Assembly: GCA_024655865.1 (NCBI GenBank)
Contig: JANLFM010000048.1
Span: 1 to 6,765, forward strand
Direction of reading: 5' to 3'
Origin: Caldisericota bacterium
Lineage (GTDB): Bacteria; Caldisericota; JANLFM01
DNA length: 6,765 nucleotides
Shown here: piece by piece, positions 1 to 5,497 of the stretch
How the letters are laid out: each line of letters begins with the position of its first letter
Numbering within the stretch: the first letter of the stretch is position 1
Notes under the pieces: model-generated
Seen by the model: only the letters and a program-made list of their open reading frames with translations
Told to the model about the DNA's origin: nothing
Databases searched by the model: none
Translations under genes and position numbers: made by a program

Positions 1-55
1 GCCGGCGTAGCTCAGCGGTAGAGCTGCTGAATCGTAATCAGCGGGTCGGGGGTTC
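1..55 (+). tRNA. Truncated tRNA-Thr (anticodon CGT), 5' part only
   Basis: The first 55 bases fold as a tRNA: acceptor 5' strand GCCGGCG (1-7), TA, D-stem GCTC/GAGC (10-13/21-24) around AGCGGTA, anticodon stem GCTGA/TCAGC (26-30/38-42) with loop ATCGTAA and anticodon CGT at 33-35, which reads Thr codon ACG. The variable loop GGGTC and T-stem GGGGG run into TTC, after which the tRNA pattern stops. No T-stem 3' strand and no acceptor partner CGCCGGC follow, so the gene is cut in the T-loop. The integrase ribosome binding site begins only five bases later, consistent with an attachment-site junction. It is probably nonfunctional unless the 3' half lies at the other end of the element. Confidence 0.8.
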
Positions 56-73
56 CCCTGGAGGTTAGATTTG

Positions 74-709
74 ATGCGGGCTACAGGCTCAAAAAATTTT
101 AGTGTTTTTCAAACGTCAGCAGGACAGTTAGTTTCCCTTTTTTTGCGCTTCTCAGAACTCAAAGGTCTCTCTCCCCGGACCATCTTCTACTATCAGGACA
201 AGTTGGGGCGCTTCCTCGAGCATCAGGGAGGAAGGTCTCCCATTGAAAAGCAGGACATCCTTTCCTTCATTCAGGCCCTGAAGGAAAGGGGCAACTCCCC
301 GGAGAGCGTGAATTGCTATCTCAGGGCGCTTAGGGTTTTCTTCCGCTGGGCGCACTCTCAGGAGCTCATCTCCTCAAACCCCATGCGGGGGATCCCCATG
401 CAGAAGACGCCGCATCTGCTCGTGGACATCCTCACCCCTTCCGACCTGCAGAAGGTCTTGGAGGCTATCAGGCGCACCGAAAGGAACAACCTGAGAAACC
501 AGGCCATCTTTTTCCTCCTTCTGGATACCGGGATACGCCCGGGTGAGCTTTGCAGCCTCACCTTAGAGGACCTAAATTTGAACGAGAACCTGGTCCGGGT
601 TTGCGGAAAGACGGGGGAGCGCCTCCTTCCCATCTCCCAGAAGACCCGGAGGGCCATTCTCTCCTATTTGCGCGTGCGCAAGGCTCCACTCTACTCTTCT
701 CCTACCTGA
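74..709 (+). pseudogene. Tyrosine recombinase/phage-type integrase, C-terminally truncated
   Basis: Site-specific tyrosine recombinase of the XerC/XerD/phage integrase family, which would cut and rejoin DNA at attachment sites. Residues about 15-106 form the SAM-like core-binding domain (motifs GLSPRTIFYY and LRALRVFFRWA). The catalytic domain starts near residue 118 and shows the first catalytic Arg (R155 in DTGIRPGE) and the beta-hairpin Lys (K179 in CGKTGERLLP). The frame stops at 211 aa, about 80-100 residues short of the family. The HxxR box, second His/Trp and the nucleophilic Tyr are missing, and I could not find them in the other frames of 700-880. ATG 74 is preferred over TTG 71, with GGAGG at 60-64 spaced nine bases. 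As drawn it should be inactive. It sits against the cut tRNA, the usual position of an element's integrase. Confidence 0.85.
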
Positions 710-1008
710 ACTTCTACGGATCCAATGTCGTACCAAACCTGGCGGGTGATCCTCAGAATTTCTTTCTGAAACGCTTCCATCAGATAGCCCTTGATGGTTC
801 TTCCCGTCTGGCTTTCCGCGCGAAATTCAACGGGTCAGTAGGGGAGCCTCAGGTTTGTTTGAGACCCTTTCCTGGCTGACAAATACAAAGGCCCCGCCAG
901 AATAGGGAAACGATAAAGAAAAACCAAAAGAATTGAAGAAAAAAGGGAAAACGAGTGATATCATGGGTAAGCAAACCCTCAAAGCATTTTAATAGGAGGC
1001 TTCAGGGA
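710..1008. other. Gap with no supported gene; integrase remnant and A-rich leader
   Basis: This 299-bp stretch contains no convincing gene. Up to about 880 it may hold debris: a plus frame continuing from the integrase after a one-base shift encodes STLLFSYLNFYGS, faintly like the next integrase strand, but no catalytic box follows. From 880 to 955 the plus strand becomes purine- and A-rich. I see no good sigma-A promoter: CTGACA at 876-881 lacks a matching -10 element. AGGAGG at 994-999 is the ribosome binding site of the next gene. Confidence 0.5.
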
Positions 1009-1917
1009 ATGTCGCTCATAATTGACCCAGAACGAGGGAAAAGGGTAGCGGACCGCCTTTATTCCGCTTTCTCCTCCATTGGAATTCACGGGAGAAAGGA
1101 TATGCCCGAGGATTTAAGGCCGGAGGGTGTTGTTCAGGGCTCCCTGGAACATCTGCTCTTCATCACTCTCACCGTTTCCATCGACTACCAGCGCGATGCC
1201 ATTTCCTTGTGGGGGAATTCAAGAAAAACCTATGAAGACCCTGAGACGAGGTATCTCTTTTCTCCCAAGCGACTCTACGAAGTACCATTAGACAAAATAA
1301 TTAAGGACATGCAGAAACATGGGTTATCTAAAAAGAAAGAAAAAGATGCTTTAATTTGGCGGAGTGTGGGGATTTCTTTTTTTGAAAAATGGGAGGGTGA
1401 CCCTCGAAATTTCCTTTAAGACTGCAATTGGGATGCAATACAGATCTTGAAACGGTTGAAAGGCGATTCCCACGAATCTGGGGGAAAGGCCGAGTGGGAT
1501 TATCCCTACCTTCGGGGAGACAAGATCGGCCCCTTGTGGCTGAGGATGCTTAGGGACAACCTTGGTATATCCCAGCTGAGAAATTTGGATAAGGTTCCTA
1601 TTCCCGTAGATATACATGTGGCCAGAGCGACATTAACCACTGGAGTAGTGAGAGGGCGGTTCAGAGGAAGGTTAGAAGAATTATTCGAGGATATTCGAAA
1701 GGCTTGGTTGGAGAGCGTTAAAGGGCTGAAGATTAAAGACAGGGAGATGATAGCTTTAGACCTGGATGAACCTCTTTGGCATCTCTCTAAGTACGGTTGC
1801 CAGTCCCGAGAAAAAACCACTAATAATTGCTCCCAATTCCCAGACTGTGTTGCAAGGGAGTTTTGCTTAAAAGGGCAGATCAAAATAGCTAAAAATATGG
1901 TTGAGTTGAGCACGTGA
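1009..1917 (+). pseudogene. HhH-GPD [4Fe-4S] base-excision DNA glycosylase-like, internal TAA
   Basis: DNA glycosylase of the HhH-GPD superfamily (EndoIII/MutY/AGOG type), expected to flip out and remove a damaged or modified base. One frame runs 1009-1917 (about 302 codons) broken by TAA at 1417-1419; both halves are in the same frame and read smoothly across it (GDPRNFL, stop, DCNWDAIQIL). The N-terminal half has a helical segment (SLEHLLFITLTVSIDYQRDA). After the stop come the hairpin-like stretch LRGDKIGPLWLRML (candidate Lys172) and PIPVDIHVARATL with the catalytic Asp201. Four cysteines (264, 274, 280, 286; C-x9-C-x5-C-x5-C) should bind an iron-sulfur cluster. ATG 1009 is chosen over GTG 955 because AGGAGG lies nine bases upstream. 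Its 3' end overlaps the next gene by GTGA. Substrate unknown. The stop is a nonsense mutation, sequence error or, less likely, recoded. Confidence 0.75.
1417..1419 (+). other. In-frame TAA interrupting the glycosylase gene
   Basis: TAA lies between CTT (Leu136) and GAC (Asp138) of the glycosylase frame. The next TTG or ATG candidates downstream do not have a clear Shine-Dalgarno sequence: the TTG at 1447 is preceded by CAGATC. Efficient reinitiation therefore seems unlikely. A single base change would restore a sense codon. Confidence 0.85.
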
Positions 1918-2366
1918 AAACCTTGTGCATTGTCCCTTGTGGGAAGAAAAAGATATGGGATAAAGACCCAAAAGCGGGGCCCACCCAAGCCAGGAATGTG
2001 TATATCGGACCCTTTTCCCAAAAGTGTAGAGAATATGCCGAAAAATTTTACCCCTTCTCTTGGTGCATTCTTTCCGCAAAATATGGATTTCTGTTTCCAG
2101 AAGAAATAGTTAAGGGTCCTTACGATGTAAGTTTTAACGACAAAAGAACAAACCCCATCTCTCAAAAGGAGCTTTCCAATCAAGTCCAAGAAAAGGGCCT
2201 TGCATCTTTTGATAGGATCGTGATTTTGGGTGGGAAGAATTATGTCCGCATCATTGAGGATTTATTCCCTCAAAAGGAAGTTTATTCTCCCTTAAATGGT
2301 TGTCCCGGTCTCGGATTCATGATTAAAAAACTTAACGACTCGCTAAAAAGAGGAGTACCTCTTTGA
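1914..2366 (+). CDS. DUF6884-like protein (PCGKKK motif)
   Basis: A 150-residue soluble protein that I place in the DUF6884 family from its pattern: VPCGKKKIW (residues 7-15), YIGPFSQKCREYAEKF (30-45), WCILSAKYGFL (50-60), PYDVSF (69-74), RIVILGGKNY (101-110) and PLNGCPGLGFMIKKL (126-140). The PC-G/S-x-K opening resembles the lysine-containing motif of ArcS-type archaeosine synthases and YaaA/DUF328 proteins. A link to deazaguanine or DNA-base chemistry is therefore plausible but is inference. Start is GTG 1914, overlapping the glycosylase stop by four bases with no strong ribosome binding site, so translation is probably coupled to the upstream gene. The internal stop upstream could reduce its expression. 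No signal peptide or membrane segment. Length is normal for single-domain members. Confidence 0.7.
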   Translation: MKTLCIVPCGKKKIWDKDPKAGPTQARNVYIGPFSQKCREYAEKFYPFSWCILSAKYGFLFPEEIVKGPYDVSFNDKRTNPISQKELSNQVQEKGLASFDRIVILGGKNYVRIIEDLFPQKEVYSPLNGCPGLGFMIKKLNDSLKRGVPL

Positions 2367-2499
2367 TTCTCTCCAGAGGCCTGGTTTGTAATGCTTTCGG
2401 TTTTCAATTACTCGGACTTTCGGGTTTTCTTGAAATCCCAATTTTGGAACCCAAAGAGAAGTTATTCAAATTTAAGGGGAAATATCTCAAGGAGAGAAT
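2367..2499 (+). promoter_or_regulatory. Leader of the GIY-YIG gene with AAGGAG ribosome binding site
   Basis: A 133-bp gap separates the DUF6884-like gene from the nuclease gene. It carries an imperfect direct repeat, TTTCGGTTTTC near 2396 and TTTCGGGTTTTC near 2427. AAGGAG at 2489-2494 is five bases before the ATG at 2500. I see no clear -35/-10 pair, so the nuclease gene may be read through from the upstream pair or have a weak promoter of its own. Confidence 0.45.
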
Positions 2500-3072
2500 A
2501 TGGGCACTATAGAACTTCATTTCCGTGGGCCATTTAGTTTTTTGAATAAATCCAACTCCCTTTTTGAATGTGAATATGCCCGATCAAAGGGAATTTATCT
2601 CTGGACGATCAAATCCAATTTCGGTTATTTAATTCACTATATCGGGGAGACCGGCAATTTTGCCAAGCGGCACAGAGAGCACCTCATTAACCTTTTGGGG
2701 CTGAATTACGGGATTTTCGACGTTCCTCAGGCAAGAGAAGGGAGACAGGTTGTAATCTGGAGGGGGCTCTGGCGATTAAAATCCTCATTCCCCATTGAAG
2801 ACCTTTTAAGGGTATATCAGGAAAAAGCTTCCCAAGTAATTGAATATATTAATTCCCTGGATGTATTCTTTGCTGAACTTAATGTTGATTTAAATATCCG
2901 CAGGCATATCGAGGGTTCTATAGGCTGGAACCTGAGGAATAACTATCCGGATTTCAAAGTCCTCTATCCAGATGACAATCATATTGGAGCAAAGCCCGGA
3001 AAAATGAAGAAGAAATTAGTGATTACCTCCCATGAGAAAATTCTGGGCTTGGATCCAGAAATTGAACTATGA
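2500..3072 (+). CDS. GIY-YIG nuclease-like protein
   Basis: A 190-residue protein with the hallmarks of a GIY-YIG endonuclease, a fold that makes metal-dependent DNA breaks in restriction, repair and homing enzymes. GIY is at residues 31-33 (KGIYLWTI) and YIG at 47-49 (HYIGETGNF). The catalytic-type basic residues are in AKRHREHL (55-62), with Arg57 or Arg59 the likely key Arg. The probable metal-binding Glu is E138 in RRHIEGSIGWNLR, followed by N144. The roughly 80 residues between YIG and the Glu are longer than in the minimal UvrC-type domain and resemble restriction-type members such as Eco29kI. The C-terminus is Lys-rich (KMKKK, 168-172), possibly DNA-binding. It has a good ribosome binding site and lies in line with the glycosylase and DUF6884-like genes. 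Its target is unknown; restriction of foreign or modified DNA is inference. Confidence 0.8.
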   Translation: MGTIELHFRGPFSFLNKSNSLFECEYARSKGIYLWTIKSNFGYLIHYIGETGNFAKRHREHLINLLGLNYGIFDVPQAREGRQVVIWRGLWRLKSSFPIEDLLRVYQEKASQVIEYINSLDVFFAELNVDLNIRRHIEGSIGWNLRNNYPDFKVLYPDDNHIGAKPGKMKKKLVITSHEKILGLDPEIEL

Positions 3073-3272
3073 GTATTTTTCGAATTTTCTCCCCCAGGTT
3101 TTTTTAATGGTTCTTCAATATTCCTCTTTTTTCACAGAGAAATCGCCAACTGAAAAATTTAGAAATTTTGGTTGGCCTCATGGTTTCTCTTCAGTTGAGG
3201 GGATTCTGGAATAGGCACGGAGGTTTTTGTCAGCTTTTGTCGAAAGGGTTTGCTGGCCCTCTTTCGTCATTA
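3073..3272. other. Convergent intergenic region with two hairpins
   Basis: No gene is seen between the plus-strand cassette and the minus-strand amidase. Hairpin 1 is at 3145-3176: GCCAAC/GTTGGC outside and AAAATT/AATTTT inside. Hairpin 2 is at 3241-3266: CGAAAGGG against CCCTCTTTCG with one bulged T, just past the amidase stop. Neither has a U-tract immediately 3' on either strand, so they are only weak terminator candidates. Base composition shifts here from AT-rich (left) to GC-rich (right). Confidence 0.5.
3145..3176 (+). terminator. Possible bidirectional hairpin terminator, no U-tract
   Basis: Stem GCCAAC (3145-3150) pairs with GTTGGC (3171-3176), and AAAATT (3154-3159) pairs with AATTTT (3164-3169) around a four-base loop. 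It lies 73 bases after the nuclease gene stop. The A/T-rich inner stem is unlike a classic intrinsic terminator, and the downstream bases are mixed. CAACTGAA (3147-3154) can pair alternatively with TTCAGTTG (3190-3197). Confidence 0.3.
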
Positions 3273-4288
3273 CTAAAGGGTAGGGAGTTTACCCAGATAA
3301 ACCAAAGCCTGATAAATTATGCTTGCCGCTTCCATCCTGGTAATAGGTTGCTCCGGCCTGAAGGTCCCGTCCTCGTAGCCCGTGACGATTCCCAGATCGT
3401 GAAGAACCAGCAACATCTTCCGCGCCTTGCCGTCCCAGAGAGTAGGGGAGAGGTCGGGAAAGGGCTCCGGGGCAGGTGACCCATTCCCGCACGGAGGGGA
3501 TTCCCAAAAACCCGAACTCCCTGAACCCGAGGATCCACTGCACAATCCCTCCCCAGGAGAAGGACTCCCGGAACCCCCGGGGCCGGAGCCTTGCCCCTCG
3601 CCTTGAGCAGGACTCCCCGAACCCGAAGCAGAGCTCCCCGCACCCGCAGAGCCTAGGGACCCCTCGCTCCCCTTCAGGCAGTCCCCTTGAGCGCTCCCGC
3701 TCCTTGAATCCCCACTCCCTCTCTTCCAGGAACTGATGAAGTCCTTGACCCCCAGGGCGATGGCGTAGGCGCACCTCTTGAGGAACTCGGATGAGCGCAG
3801 GAGCTTCTCCTCCTCGGGGTTGGAGATGAACATGACCTCCAGAAGTACCCCCGGCCCCCTGAAGTTCCTCAGGACCCCCATCCCTTCCGTCCAGGTGGGG
3901 TCACTCGCCGGGTGCCAGTCCGCATCGTCCTTGATCCCCCGGGAGACCGCCTTCGTCTCCGAGAGCAGAACTTTTAGGACCGCGCTCGCCAGCCTCTTTC
4001 CCTCTTCGTTCCCGTGGGCGAACCAGGCCTCAATCCCTCTGGCCTGGGGGCTTCCCGAGTTGGAATGCAGGGAGATCAGGATATCGCAGCCCTCCCTGGA
4101 AGCCTGGGCACCCCTCTCCGAGGAATACAGGCCCCGGTCGCAGATCAGGGCCTCATCCCCCAGGGCAGGAGGAAGTTCCCCAGGTGAACCGCCAAAGCCA
4201 GGGTGACGTCAGCCTCCTTCAACCCCGATGGGCCTATGGCCCCGGGGTCCCCATCCTTCCCGTGTCCGGGATCAATCCCGATCTTCAT
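3273..4288 (-). pseudogene. N-acetylmuramoyl-L-alanine amidase (Amidase_3)-SLH fusion, frameshifted
   Basis: Zinc amidase that would cleave the bond between MurNAc and the stem peptide of peptidoglycan. Restoring one base near 4166 gives about 338 aa. The Amidase_3 domain (1-188) has Zn ligands H9 (DPGHG), E25 and H75 (ISLHSN), and the catalytic Glu about E151 in LLEVMFISNPEE. A Gly/Ser/Pro linker (about 190-279) follows, then an SLH domain (about 281-333; LGIVTGYEDGTFRP and ITRMEAA) that normally anchors proteins to cell-wall polysaccharide. ATG 4288 has AAAGGAGGG upstream. The first frame stops after 47 codons (TGA 4147-4145), and the other frame is open from before there to 3273. No signal peptide is visible, so release through the holin-like neighbour is plausible. 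The shift is mutation, sequence error or -1 frameshifting. Confidence 0.85.
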
Positions 4289-4486
4289 TGAAACCCTCCT
4301 TTCCAGGCTTTAAAGGAGAAAACCCTTTTCCCTCGGTGGCCTCCCATTCCCCATCCCCAGGGAAAAGGGCCTTCACCGCGGAGCCTCTCCCAACCTTCCC
4401 CCCTGAGCCTCCCAAGACTTCCTCCACCGAGGCTCTCCCCGTCCCCAGGGAAAACCTCTCCCCGGCCTTCCACCTTTTCCCTGTCC
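4289..4486 (-). other. Holin-amidase intergenic, purine-rich on minus
   Basis: About 198 bp with no supported gene. The minus strand is very G/A-rich and repeats CCCTGGGGA near 4357-4363 and 4443-4449. GAGCCTC (4381) and GAGGCTC (4429) form a distant inverted pair. The amidase ribosome binding site lies at the 4300 end. Confidence 0.4.
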
Positions 4487-4750
4487 TCACTTTCCCGCAA
4501 GAGTGTCCTGGCCCGTCGAGGAAAACGCACCGGGACCGTTCCCTCCGGGGACATCTCCCCTGATCCCCTGGGAGCCCTTGCTGGAGATCGCCGAGATTAC
4601 CCCGTGGGCGTTCCCGAAGACGTAGCCCAAGGAAGCGGAAAGCAGAGCCACCACCGCCTGGGAATCCAGCTTCCCCGCATATCCCAGGATGATCGCCGCA
4701 GTGCAGACGATCACCACCACGGCCAGCTTCGTCCAACTGGAAATCTCCAT
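4487..4750 (-). CDS. Small two-helix membrane protein, holin-like
   Basis: An 87-residue protein with two predicted transmembrane helices, about residues 8-24 (LAVVVIVCTAAIILGYA) and 33-48 (VVALLSASLGYVFGNA), separated by a short turn with K27, D29 and Q31, and a polar Gly/Ser-rich tail from 57 to 87. Size, topology and position directly before a cell-wall amidase fit a phage holin or a holin-like small membrane protein, which would let the signal-less amidase reach the wall. I do not recognise a named holin family. The frame is open upstream to 5119, but ATG 4750 is chosen because AAGGAGGTG lies just upstream and the upstream extension is repeat-derived, non-protein-like sequence. It starts 28 bases below a perfect 13-bp hairpin. 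Confidence 0.65.
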   Translation of the reverse strand: MEISSWTKLAVVVIVCTAAIILGYAGKLDSQAVVALLSASLGYVFGNAHGVISAISSKGSQGIRGDVPGGNGPGAFSSTGQDTLAGK

Positions 4751-4769
4751 TTCTTCACCTCCTTTATGC

Positions 4770-4798
4770 CCCAGGGGAAGGTGAAACCTTCCCCTGGG
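4770..4798 (-). promoter_or_regulatory. Perfect 13-bp hairpin just before holin-like ribosome binding site
   Basis: CCCAGGGGAAGGT (4770-4782) pairs perfectly with ACCTTCCCCTGGG (4786-4798) around a three-base loop. On the minus strand it ends about ten bases before the AAGGAGGTG of the holin-like gene. There is no U-tract, so a role in mRNA stability or translation control is as likely as termination. Confidence 0.6.
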
Positions 4799-4846
4799 AA
4801 CCCCTTTAATTACCCCGATTTTTGCTCGAGAAAATTCCCCTTTCTT

Positions 4847-4938
4847 CCTGGGGGCCCCTTTTTCCGGGACCGGTTCATGCTCCAGGGAAATATTCCATTT
4901 TCCCTGGGAGCCCCCTTTTTCCGGGACCCCATTCATGC
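4847..4938 (-). repeat. Two direct repeat copies, about 35 bp each
   Basis: Copy 1 (4847-4880) and copy 2 (4903-4938) share CCTGGG[G/A]GCCCC followed by TTTTTCCGGGACC and TTCATGC, with small differences. The 56-bp spacing leaves room for the hairpin at 4879-4911 between them. A third partial CCCTGGG follows at 4958. Confidence 0.7.
4879..4911 (-). repeat. Hairpin, 12-bp stem with one bulge
   Basis: GCTCCAGGGAAA (4879-4890) pairs with TTTCCCTGGGAGC (4899-4911) with one extra G and an eight-base loop. It shares the CCAGGGAA core with the hairpin at 4770-4798. Confidence 0.55.
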
Positions 4939-5022
4939 CCCGAAAAACTGGCGCATTTCCCTGGGTAACTGCCGGTATTTCCCCGGTTACTTTATAGAAC
5001 CTCCGGAAGCGGGCCTTCCCCC

Positions 5023-5041
5023 GAGGCTCCCCCGGAGCCTC
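5023..5041 (-). repeat. Perfect 8-bp hairpin
   Basis: GAGGCTCC (5023-5030) and GGAGCCTC (5034-5041) are perfect inverted repeats around CCC. No U-tract on either strand. Confidence 0.5.
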
Positions 5042-5162
5042 AATCAAGGGGCGGGCAGGCCTTTCCCGGAAAAGAGCCCAGGGCCCTCTACGGGGGCCTA
5101 ATCCGCCCCTCTCCCCCACGCGCCGGAATTGAACCCCGGCTTCACTTTCTACCGCTTTCCTC

Positions 5163-5180
5163 GGGGATCCCCAGATCCCC
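5163..5180 (-). terminator. Possible terminator hairpin after DUF2922 gene
   Basis: GGGGATC (5163-5169) pairs with GATCCCC (5174-5180) around CCCA, 26 bases past the DUF2922 stop. The palindrome GCCTTAAGGC (5203-5212) spans the stop codon itself. Neither is followed by T residues on the minus strand, so termination is uncertain. Confidence 0.35.
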
Positions 5181-5205
5181 TCAGCCTGTCTTTCTCAAGC
5201 CAGCC

Positions 5206-5430
5206 TTAAGGCAGAAGGGGGGTGACGGTGGTCCCTGAGATGTAGGCCTCCTTGACCCCCGTCAGCTCCCCGGTGGTCGCCAGGATCACGTTTTTGCTGA
5301 CGATGTCCTGCATCACCTGGGCCACCTCAGCGCTCGTCAGGTTGTTCCTGGGGTCGCGGAGGGAGATGGTGTGCGTCCCACCCCCTTCAGTGTTGAAGAC
5401 CAGCTTGAGGTAAGTCCTGGTCTCAGCCAT
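5206..5430 (-). CDS. DUF2922 family protein
   Basis: A 74-residue protein matching the DUF2922 pattern: an N-terminal beta strand (TYLKLVFNTEGG), THTISLRDPRNNLTSAEV, the helix AQVMQDIVSKNVI, a TTGELTGVKEAYI strand and a final TTVTPLLP. Length is normal for the family. Function is unknown. In Bacillota, DUF2922 genes commonly sit with DUF1659 genes, as here, in small operons that may be phage-derived or chromosomal. No membrane segment or signal. ATG 5430 has AAAGGAGAAGG four bases upstream. It is 67 bp downstream of the 113-aa gene and probably cotranscribed with it. Confidence 0.85.
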   Translation of the reverse strand: MAETRTYLKLVFNTEGGGTHTISLRDPRNNLTSAEVAQVMQDIVSKNVILATTGELTGVKEAYISGTTVTPLLP

Positions 5431-5497
5431 TTCCTTCTCCTTTCTTTCCTTTGTCCCTCAGTCCGGATACCCGGGAACCTTCAGGTCCGACCCCCGA

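Larger units (their letters stand above)
4751..5205 (-). other. Gene-free, hairpin- and repeat-rich stretch upstream of holin-like gene
   Basis: No credible gene. The minus frame open from 5119 to 4751 translates to Gly/Pro/Arg-rich repeats without domain features. The stretch contains hairpins at 4770-4798, 4879-4911, 4965-4990, 5023-5041 and 5163-5180, and two copies of a repeat of about 35 bp spaced 56 bp apart. It may be a structured leader or read-through RNA between the DUF2922 and holin-like genes, or an array of REP-like elements. Confidence 0.55.

Noticed and set aside
691-834. Minus-strand frame reading FRAESQTGRTIKGYLM, a little like the start of HK97-type prohead proteases
   Set aside because: Only 48 codons, no ribosome binding site, and no further protease motif; resemblance limited to a short stretch.
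876-904. CTGACA with AGAATA as a promoter for the left cassette
   Set aside because: The -10 element matches the consensus too poorly to call.
1506-2189. Minus frame of 227 codons opposite the glycosylase and DUF6884-like genes
   Set aside because: Antisense to two genes with clear family motifs; no domain recognised.
3476-4563. Plus-strand frames (3476-3736, 3778-4206, 4228-4563)
   Set aside because: Pro/Ser/Arg-rich antisense shadows of the amidase and its upstream region; no ribosome binding sites or domains.
4847-4938. Two spaced repeats as a possible CRISPR remnant
   Set aside because: Only two imperfect copies, the spacer is itself a hairpin sharing the repeat core, and no cas genes are present.
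4487-5119. Long minus frame of 210 codons containing the holin-like protein
   Set aside because: The first 123 codons translate repeats and hairpins into Gly/Pro/Arg-rich sequence; a strong ribosome binding site supports the internal ATG at 4750.
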